From Zetaproteobacteria bacterium CG1_02_53_45 (GTDB lineage: Bacteria > Pseudomonadota > Zetaproteobacteria > Mariprofundales > Mariprofundaceae): a stretch of DNA of 33,104 bases. The notes beneath the pieces were generated by a model. It searched no databases and was not told the origin of the DNA. It saw only the letters and a program-made list of their open reading frames with translations. This document shows positions 6,411 through 13,653 of this stretch, in pieces. Position numbers and translations under genes: made by a program. Positions within the stretch are counted from its first letter, which is position 1. Each line of letters begins with the position of its first letter. The DNA lies in assembly GCA_001871925.1 (NCBI GenBank), contig MNWZ01000146.1, positions 1 through 33,104 on the forward strand, in the 5' to 3' direction.

Positions 6411-7739
6411 ATGTCTACACCTGCAATCAGAGCACGGCCCACTGTGGCCGGCAAAACAGCTGCCCTGCTGTTTTGCTGTTGTGCTTTTTCTGCTTCCCTG
6501 TCGGCGCAGTCCTTTCACAAGCCTGAAGCTCAAGATGAGACCACACTGACAGCACAGCATGGTACAGACCTGCTCCACTCAAAACTGAAACAGAGCCGAA
6601 CACTGCAACCCGTGCAAGCAACAGACCCGCTGTTAAGAGGCTTAAGCGATGAAGATCTGCAGATGGCCGAAGCTCAAGCCCGCAAGCACTTCAGCCGGAG
6701 CTGGGACACAACCATGGAACGCTCCCGATTCGTCAGATACCGTCTGAATGAAAAATTATCGCAACTGGGGGCACCGGCTTCGCTGCAGATGATTCCGGTC
6801 GTAGAGTCCACCTATAATCCCTATGCCCTGTCCCATGCCGGAGCGCTCGGCCTTTGGCAACTGATGCCGAAAACCGCCCGTAGTCTGGGCATTGATTCAA
6901 ATAAAAAGGTCAATGGCAGGCGCGACATCAACCGCTCAAGCAAAGCCGCCATCCAGTATCTGCTACAACTGCATGACCGCTATGATAACTGGCCACTGGC
7001 GCTTGCAGCCTACAATATGGGCCCCAATGGCTTATCACGCCGGCTAAAACAATCGCAATGGGATATCGCAGACGGCCTGGAGAACATGCCGATCCCTGTA
7101 ACCACCCGGGCTTATGTTCAGCAGATCATCGGACTTGCTTCACTGGTCAATAAAAACATGCTTTCATTGCCCGAGCCGATCAGAACGCAGGCGATCAAAC
7201 TGGAGCCACCAGTAGACATTCATGCGCTGGAAGCACTCAGTGGTATGCAGGAAGATGATATATTCCGTTTTAACCCGTCACTTAATCAGGCGCAGTATTT
7301 TACCTACCCGGTGACCATTCATGTGCCCGAAGCAAGCTTCAGTAAAGTTCACAGCAACATCACTCATGCCGGGCCCAAATTTGTTCAGGCCAGTGTAAAA
7401 CCCGGTGACTCGTTGTGGAGCATTGCAAAAGAATATGGCACAACGGTAGAGATGTTAAATCAGCTCAACCGCAACCTTGGTAAATACCTGCGCGCCGGAC
7501 AGCGTTTAAAAGTACCGGCCAATCAACTGGCCAAAGCCAGCGCCGATGAGAATCCGCTGTTGCCGTCAAGCCACCGTATCCGCTACAAGGTGCGCGCCGG
7601 TGACTCCCTGTGGGGCATTGCCAGCCGATTCGGCACAACAGCCAAAGCCATTGCTCAGGTTAACAGTCTTTCACTGAACAGCACGATTCGCGCAGGAGAT
7701 ACACTGTGGGTTCTCGCACATCGGGTACAATCAAGCTGA
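6411..7739 (+). CDS. mltD: Membrane-bound lytic murein transglycosylase D with two LysM domains
   Basis: A 442-residue periplasmic enzyme that cleaves the MurNAc-GlcNAc bond of peptidoglycan, releasing 1,6-anhydro products. Residues 1-33 form a signal peptide (basic start, hydrophobic LLFCCCAFSASLSA core). The SLT domain (about 105-230) has the catalytic Glu132 in PVVESTYNP, then GLWQLMPKTA and ALAAYNMGP. Two LysM repeats (about 327-369 with PGDSLWSIA, and 391-436 with AGDSLWGIA) bind glycan. Unlike E. coli MltD, no lipobox is obvious, since the Cys run lies within the signal core. It starts 27 nt after the GTPase and overlaps the next gene by 34 nt, so it may share the GTPase transcript. The ribosome site is weak. 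Confidence 0.92.
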   Translation: MSTPAIRARPTVAGKTAALLFCCCAFSASLSAQSFHKPEAQDETTLTAQHGTDLLHSKLKQSRTLQPVQATDPLLRGLSDEDLQMAEAQARKHFSRSWDTTMERSRFVRYRLNEKLSQLGAPASLQMIPVVESTYNPYALSHAGALGLWQLMPKTARSLGIDSNKKVNGRRDINRSSKAAIQYLLQLHDRYDNWPLALAAYNMGPNGLSRRLKQSQWDIADGLENMPIPVTTRAYVQQIIGLASLVNKNMLSLPEPIRTQAIKLEPPVDIHALEALSGMQEDDIFRFNPSLNQAQYFTYPVTIHVPEASFSKVHSNITHAGPKFVQASVKPGDSLWSIAKEYGTTVEMLNQLNRNLGKYLRAGQRLKVPANQLAKASADENPLLPSSHRIRYKVRAGDSLWGIASRFGTTAKAIAQVNSLSLNSTIRAGDTLWVLAHRVQSS

Positions 7740-9400
7740 ATCTCTTCAAATTTACTGTTCTTCTGTGCCTTGCCTGTTCTATTGTCGCCTGCTCCGAGCA
7801 GGGACAGAACAGTGAAAGTTCAGAGGATTTTCTGGCCCAGTCCTATACAGATACACCGGCCCGTGGCGATCGGCTGATTGAAGCCAGTATCGGGGATGCA
7901 ACCAACCTGATCCCCATGATTGCCGGCGATGCCTCCAGCCATGCTATTGCCGGCCAGCTCTACCTTTCACTGCTGAAATACGATAAGGAGCTGAATCTGG
8001 TTGGCCAGCTGGCCCGCTCATGGCAGGTCTCCAGTGACAATAAAACCATTACATTTCAGCTGCGTCCGGAACTGCGCTGGAGTGATGGTAAACCGTTCAC
8101 CTCAGCAGATTGCGCCTTTACTGTGAAACTGATGCAGGATGAAAAAACGCAGAGCGCCTACAAGGCTGACTATATGCTGGTCACGGATATAAAAACTCCC
8201 GACCCGCAGACCTTTATCGTCCATTATGACGAACCGTTCTCGCCCGCCCTCTCCTCCTGGTCCTCACTGGCCATATTGCCTGAGCATGTGTTTAAGGGTG
8301 AAAATATCATGGACACCAAATTGTCCAGGCAACCACAGGTCACCATCGGCCCCTACAGGCTGGCACAGTGGCAACCCCAGCAATCGATTCTGATGCGGGC
8401 CAACGAGACCTATTTTGACGGTCCTGTATGGATTACGGAGCGCTTGACACGCATTATCCCCGATCATGCCACCCAGTTTCTCGAACTCACCGCCGGGCGC
8501 CTTGATTCAGTCGGCTTAAGCCCCATGCAGTACACACGCCTGTTTGATACCAAGGCATCATTGAAGAACAACTATAACCGCTATAAATATCTCGATTTTG
8601 TGTATACCTATCTGGGTTTCAATTTACAGCGCAAACCTTTTGATAATCAAAAAGTGCGTGAAGCCATTGCCTATGCCATAGATCGTCAGGAGATCCTCGA
8701 CGGTGTTCAACTGGGGCTCGGTGAAACCATTGCCTCGCCCTATAAACCCGGCACCTACTGGGTCAATGACAAGCTGAAACCGCGCCCGTTTGATCCGCAA
8801 AAGGCACGTGCGCTGCTGGCTGAAGCCGGCTGGACAGACTCCGATGGTGACGGCCTGATCGACAAGGATGGCAAAGCGCTCTCTTTCACCGTTTTAACCA
8901 ATAACGGTAACAAACAGCGTTCTGATGCTGCCACGATTATGCAGCAGCGACTGAAATCAGTCGGCATCACCATCAACATCAGGCTGGTTGAGTGGTCGGC
9001 CTTTATTCAGAATTTCATTAACAAACGTGATTTTGATGCGGTCATACTCGGCTGGTCACTGTCACCTGATCCTGACCAGTACACCATCTGGCACTCATCC
9101 CAGACTGGGCCGCGCCAGTTTAATTTTCTGACCTACAAGAATGCAACTGTCGATGTCGCTCTGGACACCGCGCGCAGAACATTTGATCGCAAAGTGCGCA
9201 AACAGCAATACGATATCATGCAGGAGGAGATCTACAAGGATGTACCGATGGTATTTCTTTTTGCTCCCTATTCGCTGCCGGTGATGCACAAACGCTTCCA
9301 CGGCATTAAACCGGCACCAGCCGGTATCGGTTATAACAGTGAGCACTGGTATGTACCGCAAGCCCTGCAAAAGTACCGGATTACCTCCATCACTCCATGA
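7706..9400 (+). CDS. Oligopeptide ABC-transporter substrate-binding lipoprotein (SBP family 5)
   Basis: A 564-residue DppA/OppA-type binding protein. The GTG start at 7706 lies within mltD and has AGGAG 8 nt upstream. The signal peptide ends in a lipobox-like SIVAC with Cys29 as the probable lipidated residue. The body shows family marks: ARSWQVSSDNKTITFQLR, LRWSDGKPFTSADCAFTV, AYAIDRQEIL, and near the end RDFDAVILGWSLSPDPDQ. An insertion DSDGDGLIDKDG resembles a calcium-binding loop and is common in this family. No permease or ATPase genes are adjacent, so it is an orphan binding protein. Overlap with mltD suggests a link to muropeptide or cell-wall peptide recovery (inference). Its stop overlaps a small ORF leading into R6. 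Confidence 0.9.
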   Translation: MGSRTSGTIKLNLFKFTVLLCLACSIVACSEQGQNSESSEDFLAQSYTDTPARGDRLIEASIGDATNLIPMIAGDASSHAIAGQLYLSLLKYDKELNLVGQLARSWQVSSDNKTITFQLRPELRWSDGKPFTSADCAFTVKLMQDEKTQSAYKADYMLVTDIKTPDPQTFIVHYDEPFSPALSSWSSLAILPEHVFKGENIMDTKLSRQPQVTIGPYRLAQWQPQQSILMRANETYFDGPVWITERLTRIIPDHATQFLELTAGRLDSVGLSPMQYTRLFDTKASLKNNYNRYKYLDFVYTYLGFNLQRKPFDNQKVREAIAYAIDRQEILDGVQLGLGETIASPYKPGTYWVNDKLKPRPFDPQKARALLAEAGWTDSDGDGLIDKDGKALSFTVLTNNGNKQRSDAATIMQQRLKSVGITINIRLVEWSAFIQNFINKRDFDAVILGWSLSPDPDQYTIWHSSQTGPRQFNFLTYKNATVDVALDTARRTFDRKVRKQQYDIMQEEIYKDVPMVFLFAPYSLPVMHKRFHGIKPAPAGIGYNSEHWYVPQALQKYRITSITP

Positions 9401-9480
9401 AGGCAGATGAGTTAAATCGCCTAATACTTGAACTTCTTGTCCACAGTAGCGATACTACTTTCTTCATATCACAGGTCTGA
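9397..9480 (+). CDS. Possible 27-residue coupled small ORF
   Basis: The ATG at 9397 overlaps the stop of the binding-protein gene (ATGA). The ORF encodes MKADELNRLILELLVHSS and nine further residues and stops at TGA 9478-9480, directly followed by another ATG (9481) for a 13-codon ORF running past the R6 start. It has no ribosome site of its own. It could be a real small helical protein, a relay that carries ribosomes towards the non-canonical R6 start, or a degraded gene remnant. I do not recognise it. Confidence 0.3.
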   Translation: MKADELNRLILELLVHSSDTTFFISQV

Positions 9481-9505
9481 ATGGATTTTCAGCCGGGGAG
9501 CGCAT

Positions 9506-9859
9506 ATCTCTATTCAAAATAAACTGGAAAAACTGAGAACTGAGCGTGAACTGACATGTGTCATCATTATTGATGGCGAAGGCAATATCATTGCACAGGT
9601 TGGAGAGACGCCGGAAGGTGAGGAATTCGCGCTGTATTCACCGATGGTGATGGAAACAACCCGATGCATGTCGCTGTGCGGCGGTTTTGGCGAACCGGTC
9701 TGCAACGGTGTTATCCTGACCAGGGGTCGTATTCTGATTACCCATCAGGCGACGGTGAAAGATGAGGTCATCTACACTTCACTGCTCTGTCACAAGGTTC
9801 CGGGCGGACTTCTCGGCCTGCTTAATGAAATCACCTCTTATGTAGAAGAGGCCATCTAG
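9506..9859 (+). CDS. Roadblock/LC7 domain protein R6 (probable ATC start)
   Basis: A 117-residue LC7 protein, the paralogue of R1: both share the N-terminal (D/N)-x-LE-x-LR helix, a G-E-(S/T)-P-x-G-E segment, VME(T/S) and GFG(E/D)P(V/I)C. The only conventional in-frame start nearby, TTG 9428, has no ribosome site and adds 26 residues unlike anything in R1. ATC at 9506 lies 5 nt after GGGGAG (9495-9500) and gives ISIQNKLEKLRTE, matching R1 read from its ATT. ATT at 9512 is an alternative. It ends the cluster, with an opposing small ORF immediately beyond its stop. The CDS is well supported; the exact start is inference. Confidence 0.75.
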   Translation: MSIQNKLEKLRTERELTCVIIIDGEGNIIAQVGETPEGEEFALYSPMVMETTRCMSLCGGFGEPVCNGVILTRGRILITHQATVKDEVIYTSLLCHKVPGGLLGLLNEITSYVEEAI

Positions 9860-9997
9860 TCACTGGAGATACTCTGAAAAACTCAGCGTATCCATCCAAT
9901 CCGGATTGGACGGTTCCACTGCCTTCAGGCGAACGGCACGATGTCGCGAGTCAAAAGCATGCGCTGTAAGTGCTTGATTTTCATGCCACACGTCCAT
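9860..9997 (-). CDS. Hypothetical 45-residue protein
   Basis: A minus-strand ORF from ATG 9997 with a GAAGG site about 9 nt upstream, ending one base from the R6 stop in convergent orientation. The product is polar and mixed, with HENQALTAHAFDSRHRAV and a DWMDTLSFSEYLQ end. It has no recognisable domain or membrane segment. It could be a genuine small protein, since composition looks protein-like, or a chance ORF. A TTG at 10045 would lengthen it to 61 residues but has no ribosome site. Confidence 0.3.
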   Translation of the reverse strand: MDVWHENQALTAHAFDSRHRAVRLKAVEPSNPDWMDTLSFSEYLQ

Positions 9998-10084
9998 GTC
10001 TGGCAGCCTTCGGGTGTAACGCGTGCAAAGATTGCTATCCTGCAATCTAGTGTGAGCAAAGGAAAAATCACACTGCCTTTGCGT

Positions 10085-10118
10085 GCTGAAAAAACTACAA
10101 GGATGTAGTTTTTTCAGC
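10085..10118. terminator. Bidirectional intrinsic terminator at the ald 3' end
   Basis: A perfect 15-bp inverted repeat (arms 10085-10099 and 10104-10118; GCTGAAAAAACTACA and its complement) with a 4-nt loop AGGA. Each arm carries a run of six A or T, so both strands give stem plus U-tract. The ald stop codon (10095-10097) lies inside the left arm. It would end ald transcripts and also rightward read-through from R6. Confidence 0.75.
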
Positions 10119-11237
10119 GGTTCCCTGGATTTTTCCAGCCAGCGTTGATGCGACTGCCGGGTTTATAATTTCACCCGCCAGTGTATTGATACCCCGGGCC
10201 AGTGCAGGGAAATCCCTCAATACTCCGGCCACGCCGTGAGCCGCCACTGTCTGAATATATGGCAAGGTTGCCTCTGTCAGCGCAGATGTGCTGGTTTGCG
10301 GTACCGCTGCCGGCAGATTGGGCAGGCAGCAGTGAATGACCCCCTCCTCCACATAAACAGGATCATCATAGCTGGTGGCACGACTGGTTTCACTGATACC
10401 TCCCTGATCAATGGACACATCAACGAATACGCTGCCGGGCTGCATCAGCCTGAGATCACTCCGGTTGAGCAATTGAGCAGCATGTTTGCCGGGAATCAGC
10501 GTAGCCCCGACAAGCAGGTCACAGGTTGGCAGCAGCGCATAAAAGCCGTCATGGCTGAAGTGCACGACCGTGATATTCTCATGTGTTTCACGCTGTAGTT
10601 GCCGGATACGGCTTTCATTGGTTTCCAGCAACGTCACCCGTGCTCCAAGGCCTGCCGCCGCATCCGCCGCATTCATGCCGACATTGCCCGCGCCAACAAT
10701 CACTGCATGCATGGGCGGCGCGCCACCGATTCCGGCAGGCAAACACCCCTTGCCGGGGAATGCGCTGCCATTCTCCTTCTGCAGGAAATATACGCCCATC
10801 TGTACAGCCACTCTGCCGGCCACCTCCGACATCGGCTTGAGCAGTGGCAACACACCGGCATCGGTCTGAACCGTCTCATAACCGATTGCACACACCTTTT
10901 TAACAAGCAGTTCGCCTGCAAGCTCGGGGAATGCCGCCAGATGCAGGTAGGTAAACAGCGTCAACTCCGGCCGCAGGAAAATATACTCGGAAAGCTGAGG
11001 CTCTTTCACCTTCACAACCAGATCCTGCGACCAGGCCTGATGCGCATCAGGCACGACCAATGCACCGGCCTGTTCATATGCGGCATCAGAAAAGCCGCTA
11101 TCTGCACCGGCTTTGGACTGCACTACAACCTGATGCCCGGCACTGATCAGTAGCACAGCTCCTGCAGGTGTCAGTGCCACACGATGTTCATGATTTTTTA
11201 TCTCTTTAGGAACGCCTATCCGCATAGCTTTGATCAT
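10095..11237 (-). CDS. ald: Alanine dehydrogenase
   Basis: A 380-residue NAD-dependent L-alanine dehydrogenase (alanine + NAD+ + H2O to pyruvate + NH4+ + NADH). It opens with MRIGVPKEIKNHEHRVALTP, typical of the family. Substrate-site Lys78 (VKVKEP) and His99 (YLHLA) are in place. The Rossmann motif GAGNVGMNAADAAAGLGA is followed by E204/E206-region residues (LLETNES). The typical RGGIS region reads DQGGISETSRAT, with a conserved C-terminal NLPAAVP and LTEATLPY. ATG 11237 has only a weak GAAG site; ATG 11225 (giving MRIGV directly) is a plausible alternative start matching homologues. It is divergent from the HD-GYP-like gene; the shared spacer has a TATAAT (11313-11318) on the plus strand. 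It ends in a strong terminator, so it is monocistronic. Confidence 0.95.
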   Translation of the reverse strand: MIKAMRIGVPKEIKNHEHRVALTPAGAVLLISAGHQVVVQSKAGADSGFSDAAYEQAGALVVPDAHQAWSQDLVVKVKEPQLSEYIFLRPELTLFTYLHLAAFPELAGELLVKKVCAIGYETVQTDAGVLPLLKPMSEVAGRVAVQMGVYFLQKENGSAFPGKGCLPAGIGGAPPMHAVIVGAGNVGMNAADAAAGLGARVTLLETNESRIRQLQRETHENITVVHFSHDGFYALLPTCDLLVGATLIPGKHAAQLLNRSDLRLMQPGSVFVDVSIDQGGISETSRATSYDDPVYVEEGVIHCCLPNLPAAVPQTSTSALTEATLPYIQTVAAHGVAGVLRDFPALARGINTLAGEIINPAVASTLAGKIQGTAEKTTSL

Positions 11238-11379
11238 ATTTCTTCAGCATGCATTAGTAAATGATGGAAACTGCAGCAAGTTAGTTTTCTAATGAAGCAT
11301 TGGTTTTATTCATATAATATTTAGCGCTTGCAGAAGCATGTTGATGAACTGTAAGCCTATTGGCCATGGAGCATTGTGA

Positions 11380-11979
11380 ATGAGCAAAGTGATTACTGGA
11401 GTGGACAATGCCCCCGATGCGTTGATTGCCCTTATCGGAGTTCTTGAATCCCGGGATGTCTATACAAAGGACCACTCCGTTCGGGTCAGCCAGATTGCGG
11501 TTCGTTTCGGCCAGCTGATGAAACTGGACAGTGAACTGCTCGGGCAAATCAAAAGGGCTGCACTGCTGCATGATATCGGCATGATCGGCATTCCCGATAC
11601 TATCTTGCTGAAACCGGGCAACTTCACACCGGCCGAGCGAAAAATTATTACTGCAACGCCGGCGACAGCGGCAAAAATTCTGGCGCCAATCAAATCACTG
11701 GCAGCGGAACGCGAAATGATTCTGCATCATGGCGAACGCTGGGATGGATCCGGTTATCCTGATGGTCTGAGCGGAGAGGATATCCCTCTGGGGGCCCGTC
11801 TGATTGCAGTAGCCGAAGCGATTGACGCCATGACCCAGAACCGAGCCTACCGCAGGACACGACCGATCTCATTCTGCCTGGAACAACTTGAACTGCATTC
11901 AGGCAGTCAGTTTGATCCCAGGATTGCCCAACTCGCTATTACGGAGTTGTGCAAAGGGTTGGTCAAGAAAGCGACGTGA
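11380..11979 (+). CDS. HD-GYP-like protein with altered metal site
   Basis: A 199-residue, single-domain HD-GYP-type protein; active members hydrolyse cyclic di-GMP using two or three metal ions. Visible: His32 (DHSVRV), the HD pair H64-D65 in LLHDIGMIGIP, and HHGERWDGSGYPDGL with GYP at 125-127. The next conserved block is AVAEAIDAMTQNRAYR. Departures: the HPxxG histidine is replaced (TPATA, Thr93), the Lys of HDIGK is Met, and VAD is VAE. These suggest weak or no phosphodiesterase activity, perhaps a c-di-GMP receptor role. No receiver or sensor domain is attached. ATG 11380 lacks a strong ribosome site. It converges on the peroxiredoxin-like gene, 6 nt away. Confidence 0.88.
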   Translation: MSKVITGVDNAPDALIALIGVLESRDVYTKDHSVRVSQIAVRFGQLMKLDSELLGQIKRAALLHDIGMIGIPDTILLKPGNFTPAERKIITATPATAAKILAPIKSLAAEREMILHHGERWDGSGYPDGLSGEDIPLGARLIAVAEAIDAMTQNRAYRRTRPISFCLEQLELHSGSQFDPRIAQLAITELCKGLVKKAT

Positions 11980-11985
11980 CACTGC

Positions 11986-12573
11986 TCAAAGGCTGGCTAA
12001 ATCGCGCATATCATTTTCAACAGCCTGTAACTGGGATTCAATCTCCAGTCCTGCATATACTTTTTTGATAATGCCGGCACCATTCACAAGATAAGCAATA
12101 TTTTTAGCCATGTGACCCATCGACGTATGGGCTGAATATTCACTGATCACATCGCCCTCAGGATCAGACAGCAGGTCATGCGTCAGATGCAACCGTTCAG
12201 CCAGATCGTGATGGACAGGCACAGAGTCATAACTGATACCGACCAGTTGCAACTTCATCTGCTGCAAGGCCTCGTAATGTGCCTTGATATGTTTAGCCTG
12301 ATTCAGGCCTTCAGCTCTGCTGGCATTATGGAAATAGATCAGGCACCAGTTACCCGTATAGTTACTGTTTTTCACGTAGGCACTGTTCTGATTCAGCAGC
12401 CCGAATTCTGGCGCCTGTTTGCCAATGGGCAACGGCTTGCCGTTGTTGATCATCACGCCGATGGCATAAACTGCAGGCAAAATGGTAAACAGAAGCATGC
12501 CGGCCACAATTTTCATGATGGCACGATGCACCTTTTTCTGCAGTTCGAAATTGTCCGCTCTTTTTCTTTCCAT
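11986..12573 (-). CDS. Membrane-anchored peroxiredoxin-like protein without peroxidatic Cys
   Basis: A 195-residue AhpC/TSA-fold protein with one N-terminal membrane segment (about 20-42, IMKIVAGMLLFTILPAVYAIGV), placing the thioredoxin-like domain in the periplasm. Fold marks are GKQAPEFGLLNQNSAYV, then WCLIYFHNAS, LVGISYDSVPVHHDLA, LLSDPEGDVISEYSAH and IAYLVNGAGIIKKVYAGL. The place of the peroxidatic motif (PxxxTxxC) reads NASRAEGLNQ with no Cys. The only Cys is C77, before the strand. So it keeps the bacterioferritin-comigratory/AhpC scaffold but probably not peroxidase chemistry. It has no good ribosome site; the promoter lies so close that the mRNA may be leaderless. The partner is unknown. 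Confidence 0.82.
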   Translation of the reverse strand: MERKRADNFELQKKVHRAIMKIVAGMLLFTILPAVYAIGVMINNGKPLPIGKQAPEFGLLNQNSAYVKNSNYTGNWCLIYFHNASRAEGLNQAKHIKAHYEALQQMKLQLVGISYDSVPVHHDLAERLHLTHDLLSDPEGDVISEYSAHTSMGHMAKNIAYLVNGAGIIKKVYAGLEIESQLQAVENDMRDLASL

Positions 12574-12578
12574 GACGC

Positions 12579-12607
12579 TTTATAATCCCCCACTTAAAAT
12601 AAGTAAA
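12579..12607 (-). promoter_or_regulatory. Promoter giving a probably leaderless mRNA for the peroxiredoxin-like gene
   Basis: Read on the minus strand: TTTACT (12602-12607), a 17-nt spacer, TATAAA (12579-12584), then only five bases before the ATG at 12573. Transcription would start at or next to the start codon, which fits the lack of a ribosome site. Confidence 0.45.
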
Positions 12608-12611
12608 GTCT

Positions 12612-12625
12612 AATATGCGCATATT
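12612..12625. promoter_or_regulatory. 14-bp perfect palindrome, candidate regulator site
   Basis: AATATGCGCATATT is a perfect palindrome directly upstream of the -35 box of the promoter at 12579-12607, and between two minus-strand genes. The position suits an activator or regulator dimer. The protein that binds it is unknown. Confidence 0.35.
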
Positions 12626-12662
12626 GCATGCCGGTCTGTCCGATTTAAAAACGGCCAAGCAA

Positions 12663-13499
12663 TTACCTCATCGACACCAGCATCAACATTTCACGCACAC
12701 ATTTGGCAGCCAGTACCGATGAGCAGCCACTGCTATCGAGTTGCGGCGCCAGTTCCACGGCATCGAGCCCGACAATATCGCATCCTTTAAGTGCCCCCAG
12801 AAAACGCTGGAAGGTCCACCAGTCGATACCGCCCGGTTCAGGCGTACCTGTTCCCGGAAAACAGGCAGGATCAAAAACATCGAGATCCACAGTCAAATAG
12901 AGCGGACGATCCCCGATCCAGGCCCGCAGTTCAGTCAGATCATGTTCCTTGAAGGTTGTCAGCGTACCGTAATCTCGCATCAGCCGGTATTCATCTCTTG
13001 TGCCGGAGCGGATGCCGAGCTGGCGGATATGCTCCTGCCCGAGGAACTCTGAAACGCGCCGCATCACACAGGCGTGAGAGAGTTTTACACCCAGGTAATC
13101 TTCACGTTGATCAGCATGGGCATCGAGCTGAACGACCACCAGGTCCGGGTACTTTTCATAAACCGCTTCTATGGCGGGAAGTGAAACCAGATGTTCGCCG
13201 CCAAGCAGGAACGGAATGGCCCCCTCTCTGAGCGCATCTTCAACCGACTCCTTAATAATGGCCAGCGCCACATCGACACTGCCCATCGGCAATTCAAGAT
13301 CACCGACATCGGCATAACTGACCGACTCCATATCAGCATCCAGCAGCGGCGAATAGGTCTCGACACCATCGGATGCATCACGGATGGCAGAGGGGCCAAA
13401 TCGGGCGCCGGGACGGAATGAAACCGTGCCATCAAAAGGCACGCCGATGATGCGGATATCGTGGGGTTCTTTTATATCTCTGTCAGTAAAATCAAACAT
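12663..13499 (-). CDS. speB: Agmatinase
   Basis: A 278-residue ureohydrolase that converts agmatine to putrescine and urea using two Mn ions. Metal ligands are visible in order: GGEH (H103), DAHAD (D126, H128, D130) and DLDVFDP (D205, D207). FGPSAIR near the N-terminus and SHACVMRR with the GIRSGTRDE block agree with agmatinase rather than arginase or formiminoglutamase. Length is slightly short of the usual 290-310 but complete. It is divergent from a carboxy(nor)spermidine dehydrogenase, across 154 bp that should contain both promoters. This context supports putrescine supply for the spermidine pathway encoded next door. Arginine decarboxylase, which makes agmatine, is not in the window. 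Confidence 0.93.
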   Translation of the reverse strand: MFDFTDRDIKEPHDIRIIGVPFDGTVSFRPGARFGPSAIRDASDGVETYSPLLDADMESVSYADVGDLELPMGSVDVALAIIKESVEDALREGAIPFLLGGEHLVSLPAIEAVYEKYPDLVVVQLDAHADQREDYLGVKLSHACVMRRVSEFLGQEHIRQLGIRSGTRDEYRLMRDYGTLTTFKEHDLTELRAWIGDRPLYLTVDLDVFDPACFPGTGTPEPGGIDWWTFQRFLGALKGCDIVGLDAVELAPQLDSSGCSSVLAAKCVREMLMLVSMR

Positions 13500-13653
13500 G
13501 GCAACAGATTAACTGTTTGTCGCGCAGGCGTGAAGAGCGCAAATCATGATTCAGTGGCGGCAAGAGACGTGTGAAATCTGGTATCCTCCACCATGAGCCA
13601 TTATGATCCCCCTGCCCTGTAGCGGGCAAACTATCCAGACAGAGGTCTCTTCC

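Noticed and set aside
5931-6578. 215-residue minus-strand ORF across the GTPase
   Set aside because: It is antisense to the GTPase and the mltD start; it has no ribosome site and low-quality composition.
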